DNA of 64,000 nucleotides from Galaxea fascicularis (Eukaryota; Cnidaria; Anthozoa; Scleractinia; Euphylliidae): NCBI GenBank assembly GCA_948470475.1, contig OX419339.1, positions 8,196,685 to 8,260,684 of the forward strand, read 5' to 3'. Shown piece by piece: positions 11,301 to 22,800 of this stretch (position 1 is its first letter; each line of letters starts with the position of its first letter). The notes under the pieces were generated by a model. It saw only the letters and a program-made list of their open reading frames with translations, ran no database searches and was not told where the DNA came from. The position numbers and the translations under genes were made by a program.

Positions 11301-12090
11301 TAGAGACAGCGACTGTTGTTTACAATCTTTGCACGAAGATCTCAAACCTTTTCAATGAACATACTCTGTCAGAACATGTCTCATGTCTCTTTTAGATTTT
11401 GAGACATACACATGCACTTAATCGGCTTTTTTCCCTCGAGTTTGATTTTCTTCCCTCAACAAATTTTTAAACGCCTTGCAAAACAGCACCGCTACCAGTG
11501 AAAGATCATACGTTGCTTCTCAGCTTTTTATCATTTTGAGTGTAACATTTCACATCGGGCTTAAATGGAGGGGTGGATGGATGGACGGACGGACTGACAT
11601 CGTTCAATGACGTCATAACCAAATTTCTAGCATCGATATGACAGAGTGCCCCAACTGAACATATCGCACTCGGCACAAATCTATTTATTTCTTTTGGGCA
11701 ATAAATTTCATTTTCTTAAATTATCTTTGCGGAATTGTTAAAAGTTGTCTCTTTTCTACCAGCCCTTTATGATTATAACCCTTCTCTCTGAATCCTTTTT
11801 AATTCATAAAACCTTTATCATACTGTTAATACCATGAATTGACTTTTACTCTTCAAGCTCACTGGCTTTACAAACTAAGATGATTTGTCAAGCTTGGCAT
11901 TAACAACAAAACAAAAAGATTATTGTACTTCAGTTTCATCAGTTATAACACATTTAATTTAATTTTTTTAACAAAATTTATCATAAATTTTAAGAAGCAG
12001 TTGACAAGTTTTCCATGGTCTAAAACATAGCTTACAACTTTTAAAGATTAAGCTGTTAACGGTGGCCAAAAAGTGCTGCCTGAATGCTCG

Positions 12091-13320
12091 TTACGCTTGA
12101 TGACCGATCTTGTCATCTCGCGTTCTCGTTCTTTCATGACTTTCATTGGTCCATTCTTCGTCACGTGCATCTCCATAATCGCCACAGTGTTTGAAAGCGA
12201 AATCACAGACATTTTGAAGAGTTTCTTGAAGATCTGTATACTACAACAAAAACAAACAGGACAAAATGTTCTTGTATGAAAATTGAACATTAAGAAATTC
12301 AAACTATGTATTGTGAATTTATTCAGGTGACATAAGAGAATTAGCAAATTGCTTGAGCTACATGTACTTAAGAACTTTTTCTTGGTTTACCTATATATTT
12401 TGACCAAGATTAATAACAAATGTATTTTTACAAGAAACATTTTTGTTTAGGGGAAAGTTCTGGTAGTTAGGAGAGTCATAACATATATCTCAAAAGGGAA
12501 CTGGAGTCACCAACACCGACTTTTACTTTAGTGTAGGTAAGACCAAAGTGCACAAACTGTTAAGCCACCTAGTTTAAGAATTTTGTTTATATCCATTCCT
12601 CCAAAAATGATAACTAGACGAACGTCTTCTATTAAATTAGTTATTTACTTCATTGAATAAAGGAGTCAGTTTCTAAAAAAAGCTGTCGAACTGCGTAGGT
12701 GGGGGAGTTGTCAACAAGAATTTTTTTTTCAACGGAGTCGATTCTATATCAGCTGTTGACTTAGAATCCCTGAATTCCAAATTCTTGTGTTCACTTCACT
12801 GTCCAACTGAAGGAACTTTATAATGTGAATTTGGAAAAGATTCGACAAGGAAAAAGAAAATGGGGTAGGGAAAAAAAATACGATTTGATTAGTTTATAGG
12901 CCTTGGCAAACGAGGACACATTGCTGCCGACACAAATGTTTCCCAGTTTGCGCAGCATGAAAACACAAACATTCATTTTGTGTCTCGCGCGTTTGCGCGC
13001 CCAAAAAACATCATGAGCAACAATGTGACTGTCCGCAAAAATGTGTCCTCGTTTGCCAGGACCTTATGATAAAAAATAAATCGGCTGTTGAACACCAACA
13101 TTTATGAGGTTGAAGATGTTATCGTGAAGCAATAACTTGCCTTCTCACTTGAGTTCGTACTTTCATTTGCTCTTTAAATTATTACCTTTTTTGAAACTGC
13201 TCTCTTGCCATTCGTCCCAACTCTCATACCCCCAGCACTAAGGGCTTCTGTGAGCGCAAGAGAAGATGACAGGAGAAAGATACAAAACAAAGATGAAATA
13301 ACTCGTTTTGTAGGGGCCAT
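12091..13320 (-). CDS. Small secreted propeptide, tandem copy C (two exons)
   Basis: Exon 1 is 13320-13186 and exon 2 is 12240-12091, across a 945-bp GT-AG intron. The product is 94 residues. The signal peptide is identical to copy B up to residue 22. The N-terminal mature part is LTEALSAGGMRVGTN, then G38-K39-R40, a standard amidation and cleavage signal that differs from copy B (GRKR). The VCDFAFKHC segment is kept exactly, while the C-terminal tail is different and longer (after DARDEE). Most exon 1 changes fall in the predicted mature peptide, and the signal is conserved. Function is unknown. Peptide signalling is inferred. Confidence 0.72.
12899..13064. mobile_element. MITE in the intron of peptide gene C
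   Basis: Ends are reverse complements: GGCCTTGGCAAACGAGGACA at the left, and GGTCCTGGCAAACGAGGACA when the right end is reversed. The length is about 166 bp. It is absent from the intron of copy B, so it inserted after the duplication or was lost from B. Confidence 0.7.
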
Positions 13321-13973
13321 AATGCTTTGAAACTCGGGACAGGAAGGCTTGTCAGTTGTGTCTTACCTTCAAGTCGTTCTCTCGGTTCGTCTTCATATAG
13401 CAGGAGTGTAAATTAATTCATCTCCCGGCGTTAACGTTTTCCGGCCCCTCGGGGCTTATAGCGCAAGCCATAATTTTTGCGATCAGCGTTTTTGAGGAGG
13501 AACAAAGAAATATAACCATTAACTATATTGATCAATGGTCTTGTGAAAAGCACCGGCGTCAAGTCAATACAAATGTGTATACCCACGTTCGGCCAAAACT
13601 TCGAAAAATCCGCAATTATATGTAAAATCTTAGTCGGACTGCCTCAGGCCATTAATAAAAGTAAAACAGGAAGTTAGAAGAAGAGGGAAAAATCAGATAA
13701 CCAGCCTTGTGTTTTCAGCGAATGAATTGCTAAACAAATGGCCGCTAAGTAATCCTGTCCTGGTTGTGTAAATGAAGGCTCTTTCACAGCAAGGTGAGTT
13801 CTCTATAAAATGTAATCTTTCAGAGAGCTAATTAATATACATTTTACGGAAGGAAATCGATTTCCCATGTCTGTCTCGTTGCTTCTTCCTAGACGGCAAT
13901 TAAGAATATTGCCTGCTAATTTCGGCATGAGATAATTATGTCAATTTATGAAGCAAAAAGGTTTTTCTAAATC

Positions 13974-14000
13974 AGATCAGGTAGCTTGGTGCACCTGCAA
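13974..14000. promoter_or_regulatory. Conserved upstream word, copy 3
   Basis: ATCAGATCAGGTAGCTTGGT then GCACCTGC, about 0.66 kb upstream of the start of peptide gene C. It is the same word as at 5157-5181 and 645-672. Confidence 0.35.
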
Positions 14001-14412
14001 AAAAGACGCGTTAGTTAAAACAGGACTCCACGAGTTGCAAGCTGAGTTGACCATAATAAAATAAGTTTTATGCCATATTTATCGGTAATAGCAGCAAAGT
14101 TGAAGAATTTCGAGTAAAAGCCTAATAATTTTTATATCTACAGAGGATATAGTGTTGAAAAGGAGGTTTGAGCTCAAGGGGTTATGAGTGAAATATGTGC
14201 ACAATGGAGGCCATTATCTGCACTGACATGTATCAGTCTGATAACTTAAACATTCTCCAGTGTCAATGCATGTTTATGTCCGTTCATACTGAACTACACT
14301 CACACAAAACTTACTGACAAATCGGGAAGTATTTGCATGAGCTTGTGCGGTAATTCTAGAGAGCTAGAATTTCTCAATGACTGAAAGCTAGCAAGGGTTT
14401 TTTTCTGTGACT

Positions 14413-15649
14413 CCTCAATCTTCTTGGATTTGAAGAAGGGGTTAGTTCACTATTTACAAATGTGCCACTTGATGAAACAATACGTATTTGTCTCGACAAG
14501 TTGTATTCTCAATCTGATCCTCCTACATTACCACGTGCTGTTTTACAGAAGTTGTTAGAGTTTGCCACTAAGAAAAGCCACTTTATTTTTGACGGCCAAT
14601 ACTACGACCAAATTGATGGTGTAGCCATGGGTTCACCATTAGGCCCAGTTTTGGCCAACATTTTCATGTGTCACTTTGAAGAAAGATGGGTCATGAGGGG
14701 TAAAGTTTGTCCTTCCCTTTGGTATAGGTACGTCGATGACACCTTTACCATGTTTGACAGTAAAGACACTGCGAATGAGTTTTTGCAGTATTTGAACAGT
14801 CGTCACAACAGCATCAAATTCACTATTGAATTCGAACAGAACAACGAAATTCCATTTTTAGACATTCTTGTCAAACGCTGCCAGAACAACACCTTCAAGA
14901 CATCCATTTACCGGAAGAAGACATTCACTGGCCTCTACACCAAATGGGATTCGTTCACACCGCGCAAATACAAAATTAATCTCATTCGTACGCTCACTTA
15001 TCGTTGTTATCGAATTTGCTCTACGCCTTCTTTGTTGCAATCTGCTCTTAATGATCTCCGGAAACTTCTTCTACAAAATGGTTACCCTCAGGGTATAATT
15101 ACCTACAACATTAACGATGTTTTGAACAGAAACAGAAACAAGCCCAACAGCCCTGTCTTGACAGTTCCTAAGAAAGATATAATCATCCTGTTGCCTTACT
15201 TAGGTCTACAGAGCAACCAAATCGCTAAACGCCTGAGATCCTGTGTTTACAATTTCTACTCCTGCGTCAACCTTAAGACAGTTTTTCAGAACACTCTCCG
15301 CATCAAGTCTTTCTTTCCTTACAAGGACCGCTTAAACCGCTCTCAGAAGTCTAAAGTCATCTATAAGGCCGGTTGCTGGGACTGCACTGATTTTTACATC
15401 GGTAAGACAAAAAGAAGACTTCATGACAGGAAAACTGAACATTTCAAGGCCCTCGCTAAAAATGACCACACATCAGCCATTGCTGATCACGTTAAAACCA
15501 CTGGACACAACATCAAGTGGGATCATTTTGACATTTTAGCGTCGGGCAAAACCGATTATCATTGCAAAATTAAGGAAACCTTATTTATCCAAGAACTTAA
15601 GCCAGCTTTTAATACAAACATTAGAAGTGAGAAGTTGTTGCTTTATTGA
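14413..15649 (+). CDS. Penelope-like element: reverse transcriptase with GIY-YIG endonuclease, 5'-truncated
   Basis: An open frame of about 400 codons runs without interruption. It begins inside the polymerase at VSSLFTNVPLDETI. Visible motifs, numbered from the GTG at 14462, are DGVAMGSPLGPVLANIF (about 52-68), the YVDD catalytic box (about 90), IPFLDILVKR, a stretch with RKYKINLIRTL, and near residue 310 the endonuclease core FYIGKTKRRLHDRKTEH. This order defines Penelope-like retroelements. The N-terminal part of the polymerase is missing, so this copy cannot be autonomous as it stands, although the remaining frame is intact, which suggests a recent insertion. Tail sequence at 15650-15840 contains the GAAACGTC word common near the ends of such elements. 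Confidence 0.9.
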
Positions 15650-15845
15650 TAAGGTGTATCCTTTTACATATTTACTGTTAAGATAGTTTTTCTTAATCTC
15701 GGTTCCAGACCCCTGTCTTAAAAGTATATAAACAGTGTTCAAAAAATTGTAACGGTCACTTTTGAAAATGTATGTTGCCTAGCATACGAAACGTCAAGTC
15801 TATATAAAATGCGTTGGTTTACTATGTTTATCTCCGCTGTTTGTG
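15650..15845 (+). other. Probable 3' tail of the Penelope-like element
   Basis: AT-rich sequence following the ORF contains CATACGAAACGTCAAG near 15783. It is placed here by position and by that word only. Confidence 0.4.
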
Positions 15846-15879
15846 TTTTATTTTTAATCAAGCTACGATGGCCTAACAA

Positions 15880-16320
15880 CAAGAGTTTATACAGTAGATC
15901 ACCAGCTCTTGCTAACGAAATCGAAATATAATGGAGCTCTGGGTTATGCTTTGGAGTGATTTAAGTCGCATTAATTAAATAGAATCCAGTTTGTACATAC
16001 TAACAAAGTGCTCTCCGAAAAAGCTTACGGTATATAAAATGTGGGTTTCCTCAAGGCTCGATACTCGGACCACTCCCGTTTTATCAATGATTTCAATGAT
16101 ACAACAGCCTATGCTACCTCAAGAATGAACGCAGATGACCCTAATTTGATTTTTACGCCGTGAAGTATCTCTAAAATGCAACGTTCTATGAGTGTGTATT
16201 TATACAACACCTTCAACAATGGCTGATAGCAATTTGGCTTTAATTCCCTTAACGTTCTAAAAACAGGGCGTATGCTATCAGTTCAAGGTAAAGGTATATA
16301 GCAGCAAATGCTGAAAATAT
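15880..16320 (+). pseudogene. Decayed LINE reverse transcriptase palm fragment
   Basis: Across shifted plus-strand frames one reads YNGALGYALEWFKSH, then VGFPQGSILGPL (the PQGS motif of LINE polymerases) near 16050, a degraded catalytic box near 16125, and NVLKTG near 16255. Stops and shifts are frequent. The copy is on the same strand as the preceding Penelope-like element but belongs to the L2/CR1-like group. Confidence 0.7.
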
Positions 16321-16329
16321 TGAAATTGG

Positions 16330-17580
16330 CAGCCATATTAAGGGTCGGCTTTACTAAATATACTGACTAATTAGACTAATTAAACGTTCTATTTACAGAT
16401 GTCAAGTACGTGTTAATTCTCATTCAGATGGCAGTGGTGAACAAACTTTTCGCTATTGTACTCAGGACTGAAGGACAACTTGGAGCAACTGGTGTTCAAT
16501 ATGTTAGAGGCAATCCTGAACGATTTATAGAAAGCATAGTAGATACACTGACCATGGTTGCATTATACATCTAATATGCTATGTAAGGAACACGAGCAGC
16601 TTCGATCACTATGAGATTCTTTATCACCATAGAAACCCTTAAATTCAGTACCGTTTTATATCCTGCCGGAAACCCAAACAAGGTAGTCAACCATCCAGCC
16701 GTATAATCAAGTTTCTAAAATGTTCTTGAAGATTTTGGTGTCGACGTTATGTGTAATATATTATTTGGCCGGGATGAGCCTTTATTAAATAACACAACAC
16801 AAGTTAAATGGTTAGAGGCCTTCATTTATTATATTATAAGGTATTATTACTGGAAGGGACGATATTAAATCTCGCAATAACCTATGCTCAGTAAAAGCAA
16901 ACAAGAGACATGTGTCGTTTTCTATCCAGGATATGCATATAACTTATTTTAATGTCACTTTCAATGAAGCACCAGACCTAACCAATATTCAGTAAATTGA
17001 CTGTGAAAAGCTTACTGTAGTTAAATGGTAAATGTGTGCCTTGCTCAGTGCACACTGCTCTCAATATTGTTATGATGACTGAATGTTTCTCTGAACTCGA
17101 GAAAAAAAAAACGTCACACAGAGGGATACGACCGTGATGAAACGCACGTTTGGAGCAACGTTTTGGTCGCTGCACTGGTTCAAAGCGAGGGACGTAGGCG
17201 GAGAACTTTCAAAATTATTTTCTATTGTGGTGTGTCTGACACAAACCCACGTGATGAGGATTTTCAAGTTGAAATTCGATACACCTGGGTTCGTTTATTT
17301 GTACTCAAAATTCTCACAGTCTTTTTTAATTAAAAGAAAATTGCTTTCATCCCTCCATGGGGTTCTCCATATATAGAAATTAATACATCGGAGTAGAATC
17401 CGTAGCGGGAAAGAAGGAAGCAAACAAAGGGCGTAAGGGTTCGCACATTCATGGATTCCAAGCAAGTTGATTAGAAAGCGAGAGTGAGACAACCTCAAAG
17501 TAACCACTTCGATTGCTTCCAATCCAGTGACTATTTGAACAGATTTAAACCATGGCAGAACAACGCTAAGAATGTATTAA
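16330..17580. other. Stretch without recognised genes
   Basis: Bases 16470-16620 may continue the LINE tail, but this was not convincingly readable. The remainder shows only short random frames. Confidence 0.4.
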
Positions 17581-17589
17581 CGTTCAGCT

Positions 17590-17672
17590 TTATCATCATC
17601 ATCATCATCATCATCATAATCATCATCATCATCATTATTATTATTATTATTATTATCATTATTATTATTATC
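17590..17672. repeat. (ATC)n/(ATT)n compound microsatellite
   Basis: ATC units are followed by ATT units with few interruptions. The poly-isoleucine and poly-methionine frames here are artefacts of the repeat. Confidence 0.9.
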
Positions 17673-18274
17673 GTGAAGTTAAAACTTTCCAGAGTCTGCA
17701 ACTCAGGAGATTTCAATACATTTTTAAACAGAGAATTTTTGATCAAATCCATATATTGATAAAAAGAGCCGACCGACATTAGAGCAACTGTGGCTGAGAG
17801 CACGAAACAGTTACTGACCCGAAAAGAGAGTGGGTTTGATCTCAAGACAACTCCACCAGAATTTTGCATGTCATTATTATTCGACTAATTATATCCTTTA
17901 TCTCTGTGTCCTTCAAGATGTTTACCTGTTTAAACTGAATTAATTAAACCGATCTTCTAATTGTTTGTTTGTTGCAGAGTTTGTAGAGGGGACTGGTTAC
18001 GAGACCCGGCAACCTTCAAAGAGGGATCTCTTATTTTATTTTGTTTTCTGCCCCCGGAGAGGTTTTTACTGGGGTTAGCAGGATGTCATGAAGGAAGTTG
18101 TCATTTACTAAAACTTAAGTTACTGAATAGTGGGGTCAGATGCAGAACTTGAAAGTGACGTAGGTTACCTCCTGAATCTGAGATAATGCTAGCCGAGCAC
18201 AACAGAAACAAAGGAAAAAGGCCATTATAGTTGGATTCAGTCACAAACAGTTTACTATGTATAATTCCTCGCAA

Positions 18275-18514
18275 TCATCGTTTCCTTCCACTGCAGAGGG
18301 AAAAACGGCATGGGTTGCTTTTGTAAGAAGGCGGCCTCACAAATCGGCGCCACAACTCACTGGACGGTGTTTTGGGGAGACGCATGCGCATTAGCCAGTG
18401 GTTGGGTGGTTCTTCACCTTTGGGTTCAGAGGAGTTCAGCAGCGGCTTAGCTTGAAAACCCACCAGCAAGACGACAACGGCAATGGCAGTGAGGACACTG
18501 GTATGGACAGCCAT
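18275..18514 (-). CDS. Candidate neuropeptide precursor with a cyclic, amidated C-terminal peptide
   Basis: A 79-codon intronless frame starts MAVHTSVLTAIAVVVLLVG, an obvious signal peptide (cleavage likely near residue 22, FQA|KP). A Pro/Glu-rich spacer follows, then R56-R57, then residues 58-75 with Cys69 and Cys74 (NPCRFSLC), then G76-R77-K78-R79 and the stop. Glycine plus basic cluster immediately before the stop is the classic layout of precursors whose last peptide is amidated. The Cys-x4-Cys ring size matches that of the vasopressin/oxytocin and CCAP families, but sequence similarity beyond that is not evident and homology is not claimed. The start context is TCAAATGG. Hormone function is inferred; a chance frame cannot be excluded without transcript or peptide data. 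Confidence 0.6.
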   Translation of the reverse strand: MAVHTSVLTAIAVVVLLVGFQAKPLLNSSEPKGEEPPNHWLMRMRLPKTPSSELWRRFVRPPSYKSNPCRFSLCSGRKR

Positions 18515-18813
18515 TTGAAAGCAACAACAATATTTTGCCAGGGATATCGTAGTAACTGCAAGAAAATTAAAGCTATTATTATTTCCAACTTGTTCAGCGC
18601 TTTCTACTCGCGTTCAAAGAGTCGCATACAACGTCTCATCTCGATCGCGATGGTAAGGCCTGTAGAGATTGTGCTCGGCAACTTAATAGCAACTTTTAGA
18701 GTTTTGATCAACTTTTTGTGTTGCAAGCAACCTAGAGCAACTTTTGTCTCCCAGAGCAACTTTTTGACAACGAATACAACAAATGAGCCGTCTGAGGTTC
18801 AAACAAATAAAAA

Positions 18814-19034
18814 TTACAATGCGACGCACCTTACCGTGGCCATCCAACAAGCATTTTTACAAGTTAGCCACTGATCTAGGTACCCGAATTTGATTGACAG
18901 ACACGCCTCCGTAGAAAGTTTCAACACACAACAACCAAATGGAGGTGTGTCTGTCAATCAAATTCGTGTACCCTGATTGGCTAACTTGTAAAAATGTTTG
19001 TTGGATGGCCACGGTAAGGCGCATCGCACTGTAA
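18814..19034. mobile_element. Palindromic element with about 95-bp arms
   Basis: Bases 18814-18908 (TTACAATGCGACGCACCTTA..) pair with 18940-19034 when reversed, with a loop of about 30 bases. There is no coding capacity. It lies about 300 bp upstream of the candidate neuropeptide gene (18514), so it may affect that promoter. Confidence 0.75.
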
Positions 19035-19039
19035 ACTAC

Positions 19040-19735
19040 GACTGTGTAAACTCGGTATGAATTGATGGGCGCCCAAACAAGGGTTACCAGCTACTGATTT
19101 AACGTCGCTCAAGAACAACGCACGAAATTTCCAGCAGTTGTCCATTGATAACGTACTGATTTCGCCATGCAGTTATTTCACCCATGGCAGAAGTGGAAAC
19201 TCATACTCAAAGCGTGTTCGTACTTAATCAAAGTTATTATGAGCCATTGAATCCGAAAAAAAAAAGAATTAAAAACCAAATTTTACGAGAAGAGGGATCC
19301 GACTCGCGTTACATTCTTCGCATGATTAAGTGTAACAGCCTTCTTCAAAACAAATAGCCTTTTCTATCTGTTCATTTTACACCTTTTCATCTTCTGTGTA
19401 GAGCTGGTTAGCCTTTTGTAGTTTCTCGACAAATTTGTTTTTGATTTGGCCGTTTTGATGATCGTAACTTTGGTTCCGGAGTTTTAGTTTATTACGATAT
19501 GCGGAATATATGGAGAGCGTAAGTTATTACTGCATTTTATCAGTCTTCTGGTACGATGATTTTTTTTTTTTTTTTATTTACACATTGTAAAGCACCATTG
19601 AGCTCTGGAAATGAGTACTATAGCATTTCATGTAATATTATTATTGTTACTGTAAGTCCTGATGTGTCAGCAGATGTACAAAAAGTTATGATTAACAGCG
19701 TAGTGGGGCGAAGGAAGGAAATCAGCCTTATGCAT
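19040..19735. other. Stretch without recognised genes
   Basis: It contains a T-run at 19559-19577 and no identifiable exons. Confidence 0.4.
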
Positions 19736-19754
19736 TGTTCAATTCTACATGTTA

Positions 19755-19875
19755 CCATGCCCCCCCCCGGGAACACCCCCGGGGATTTGCAATTTTTTTC
19801 GTACTTCTCGGTCTATTCCCCACCCCCGGGCTCACAGAAAGAGACAATTCCCCATCCCCGGGGCTCCTCATAAAC
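19755..19875. repeat. C-rich repeat with CCCCGGG words
   Basis: Several CCCCCGGG/CCCCGGGG words (19760-19786, 19822-19830, 19855-19863) recall the end sequences of the element at 39345-40163. It may be a short relative of that family. Confidence 0.35.
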
Positions 19876-19879
19876 CACA

Positions 19880-22800
19880 AATACGCCATTTTGTGTGAAA
19901 AATGGACATAACAATATCGATTTCGAACAATAGTAAAAAAACAAAACGTTTTGTTTGTCAAAAACGTACACGATTTTCTAGAGGTTTTAAACAAAGGATA
20001 TAACATGTTCACGGTTATATAATAAAAATATGAAGACTATCTTTGAAAAAGAAAAGTGACAAAAACCTGTAACCGCAATAGTGTAAATTGACGTTCCTGA
20101 CATTAATGTCGGGCCCAATGAATTCTAAGATTGAGATTTAGCAATTTAACGGACGCCTCAGGGCATATAATCTTCACAATGTTGGGTACAAGATGGGTAA
20201 TCATAAGGAAAATGATGAACTTAAAACATTAAAACGGAAATTCGAAGCTAAACATCACCGCCTGAATTCATATATTTGGGAATTCTCCTTCATAAATTAA
20301 AGGTACGACATGCTCACTGAGTAAAATCATAGATGACCCTGGATGTTTTCCATAAAAAATAATAATAATAATTTCTTCCGTTGTTCGCAGTAATTCTAAT
20401 TCGCCAGCAAAAATTTGTAAAGAATATATCTCCCATATATATATTCGTTTCTTTCACTGTTAGTGTAACCAGTCACCCTGCGTCTATGGTGCTTAATCAC
20501 TATATATGAACGCATATCTTTTGAAAACTTAGTCCTAAAATTGGTTAAGCATTCAATAAAAGCGAAAAACAAACAAATATCAGCCAAGCAAAAGTCGGCA
20601 AGTTAAAATTTCATCGGCATTCACCGCTGAAATGTTTGGCTACGACTTTTATTGTTAAAGGCAAGTTCGAGACCAACTCGGGCTAGTGTATATATAATTT
20701 CTGTGGGAACTGCGTATCATTTTGTTGTATTCCTTTTTAATTTTTCCGCAGCGAAGGGCAGTTGACTTGGTTAGTGTTAGGGCACATTACCTTAAAGCAG
20801 AAATTTTGATGCTCGAATTTTACTCGGATGTTTTTCTCCCTCCAGCTGATAAGGTGGGAAGATCTTTAGCTTCCAACACGTTCAGATTTCGGCGAAACTG
20901 ACCACTTTTTCTACTTGTCAATTCAAATGTTTGCCTGCTGACAAATTTGATTTCCTATGATCTCAAGATGTATCGATATACTATTAAAGAGTTTTAATTA
21001 TCGGGCTTCCTTTGTCTAAACACCACACAAGAATTGTGATTTCAAAGAATCCGGTTTTCTAATAAAATGAGGATAGGCAAATTAGTACCCAAAAACCAAT
21101 AATCGGGGTAAACATTAATGATCATGAATTGTACACTGATATCGCGATCATAGTGCGATTCTTGCTCTAGCACAGAGACTACCATTCCGCCAGCTAGAAA
21201 ACTACAAGCGAAAGCCTTTCCTGTGGTTTAATTACTCGGTTCCTATAAACAAGAATCGAAAATTTTGAGCTGTAGAGGCTTATTAAGGCGACATCTTTTC
21301 TATCGCTTTTAGCCGAATTTTCAAAGAGATACTAATCCTTAGTTCCTATTTCCTAAAAGAAATATATATCCGGTTCATACCAAGTACCATGTACCTGATA
21401 AATGATATTACGTACTGATTCAAGAATTTTGCATTCCGAACTCAGTTAAGAAATCTGATCAGGGTTTTTGTTTTGGTTTGAGCCTTCTTTTCTTTCTTTT
21501 TTTGTAGGTGTTTGCAATTTCGCGAAAAAAAAGAGCAAATCCGCTTACACGGTGTGAATCGACAGAAGTTTCTTCTACTGATACTCCGCTGTTTTGAATA
21601 ATAATTTGTGATCAGTTTCTGCCATATTTCGCAAAGGTCAGAATTTAGGGTCCCAAGTTCATGACAATTTAACTCAAACACAAAGCTACTTTCCGTGAAC
21701 AATGCGCCAAAATATTGACAGATTCTACGTTAATTGATTTTGCGATCTCATTTTGTTCTTATTTTCACCGATACGCCAACGGTTAGAATGAAGAAGACCC
21801 AGAAATAAGGAAATTAACCGAAGCCAAAATCAAGAACTGATAAATATTTCTGGCTTTATTGTTACTCTTCAAAACGAAGTATCAGTGTGAAGACTTGATA
21901 TGACTCTGCCTTTTTAGGAAATCAATATGGCTGGCGAAAACGTCAAATGCCAGTTTTATTTCAAAATATCATAATTGTAAAGCTAAGCAATACGGCGGCA
22001 TGAAAGTTTTCTCAAGTATTTGGCTATAGAAAGCATTAGCGGTGCCCTTGGTTAAGGTTGTCGAATTTTGATGAGATCACGTAAAAGCAGTAAAAATCAC
22101 ACTGCCCATTGTCCTGGATATTAATAGCAATCGTTAAAATTCGGTTTTGACGAAAAAACTTATTTGACCTTGTAAGTTATCCCTTTCAGTCTTTCCAAAG
22201 TAGGCCCATTTGTTTCTGGCATTTCATGGGAAAATGGTTGATTATTACATACCTTTTCCATGAGGGAAAGGTTTTAGAAGGCCTGATATAAAGTCGAATT
22301 CTCAGAACATGGATAGGGTGGGGGGAATTGTGCTCTCCGGCAGCCAGACCAGCACCACTAATCGATCATGCACGTGTGATTAAAGGTGAAGGGAATATTG
22401 AGCGTTCTGCATTTATTAATCACATGTGAAAGAAGATGTATTTTATCTGATTTTATCCCCGTTAATTAACAATATTTACAGTGTGGGGGTGAAATTTCGC
22501 TGCATAGAAAGCCCACCGACAGGAAATATAGTAAGAATACTTTTTAAGTCTTTTTTAACTCCATCACATTTTTTGGTGTTTGTTTCTACGTCTATGAAGA
22601 GGGACGTTACCTTGTTTAACTCTGGACTGACGCGACAGCCGTACATGGTTGAGAAAATTGTCATTTAAAGCAGCTCTGTCATTACATATTTCAAAAAAGC
22701 GCAGATGAAATCCTTAATTCTTTTCAAAATTAAACATATTGAAAATTACATTGATTAGAATTAATATCAATTATTAATTGTATCGAGTAACCAAATTGTG

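Larger units (their letters stand above)
11745..14275. repeat. Tandem duplication unit C, carrying a secreted-peptide gene
   Basis: Collinear with 2285-5335 over 3' flank, exons, proximal promoter and distal upstream block. It contains a private DNA element in the intron (12899-13064) and lacks the 0.9-kb piece present in unit B. About 6.4 kb of retroelement-rich sequence separates the two units. Confidence 0.7.

Noticed and set aside
17484..17869. Frames with poly-isoleucine and poly-methionine
   Set aside because: They are produced by the ATC/ATT microsatellite on both strands.
18398..18874. 158-codon plus-strand frame
   Set aside because: It is antisense to the candidate neuropeptide precursor and runs into the palindromic element; no motif or splice partner is visible.
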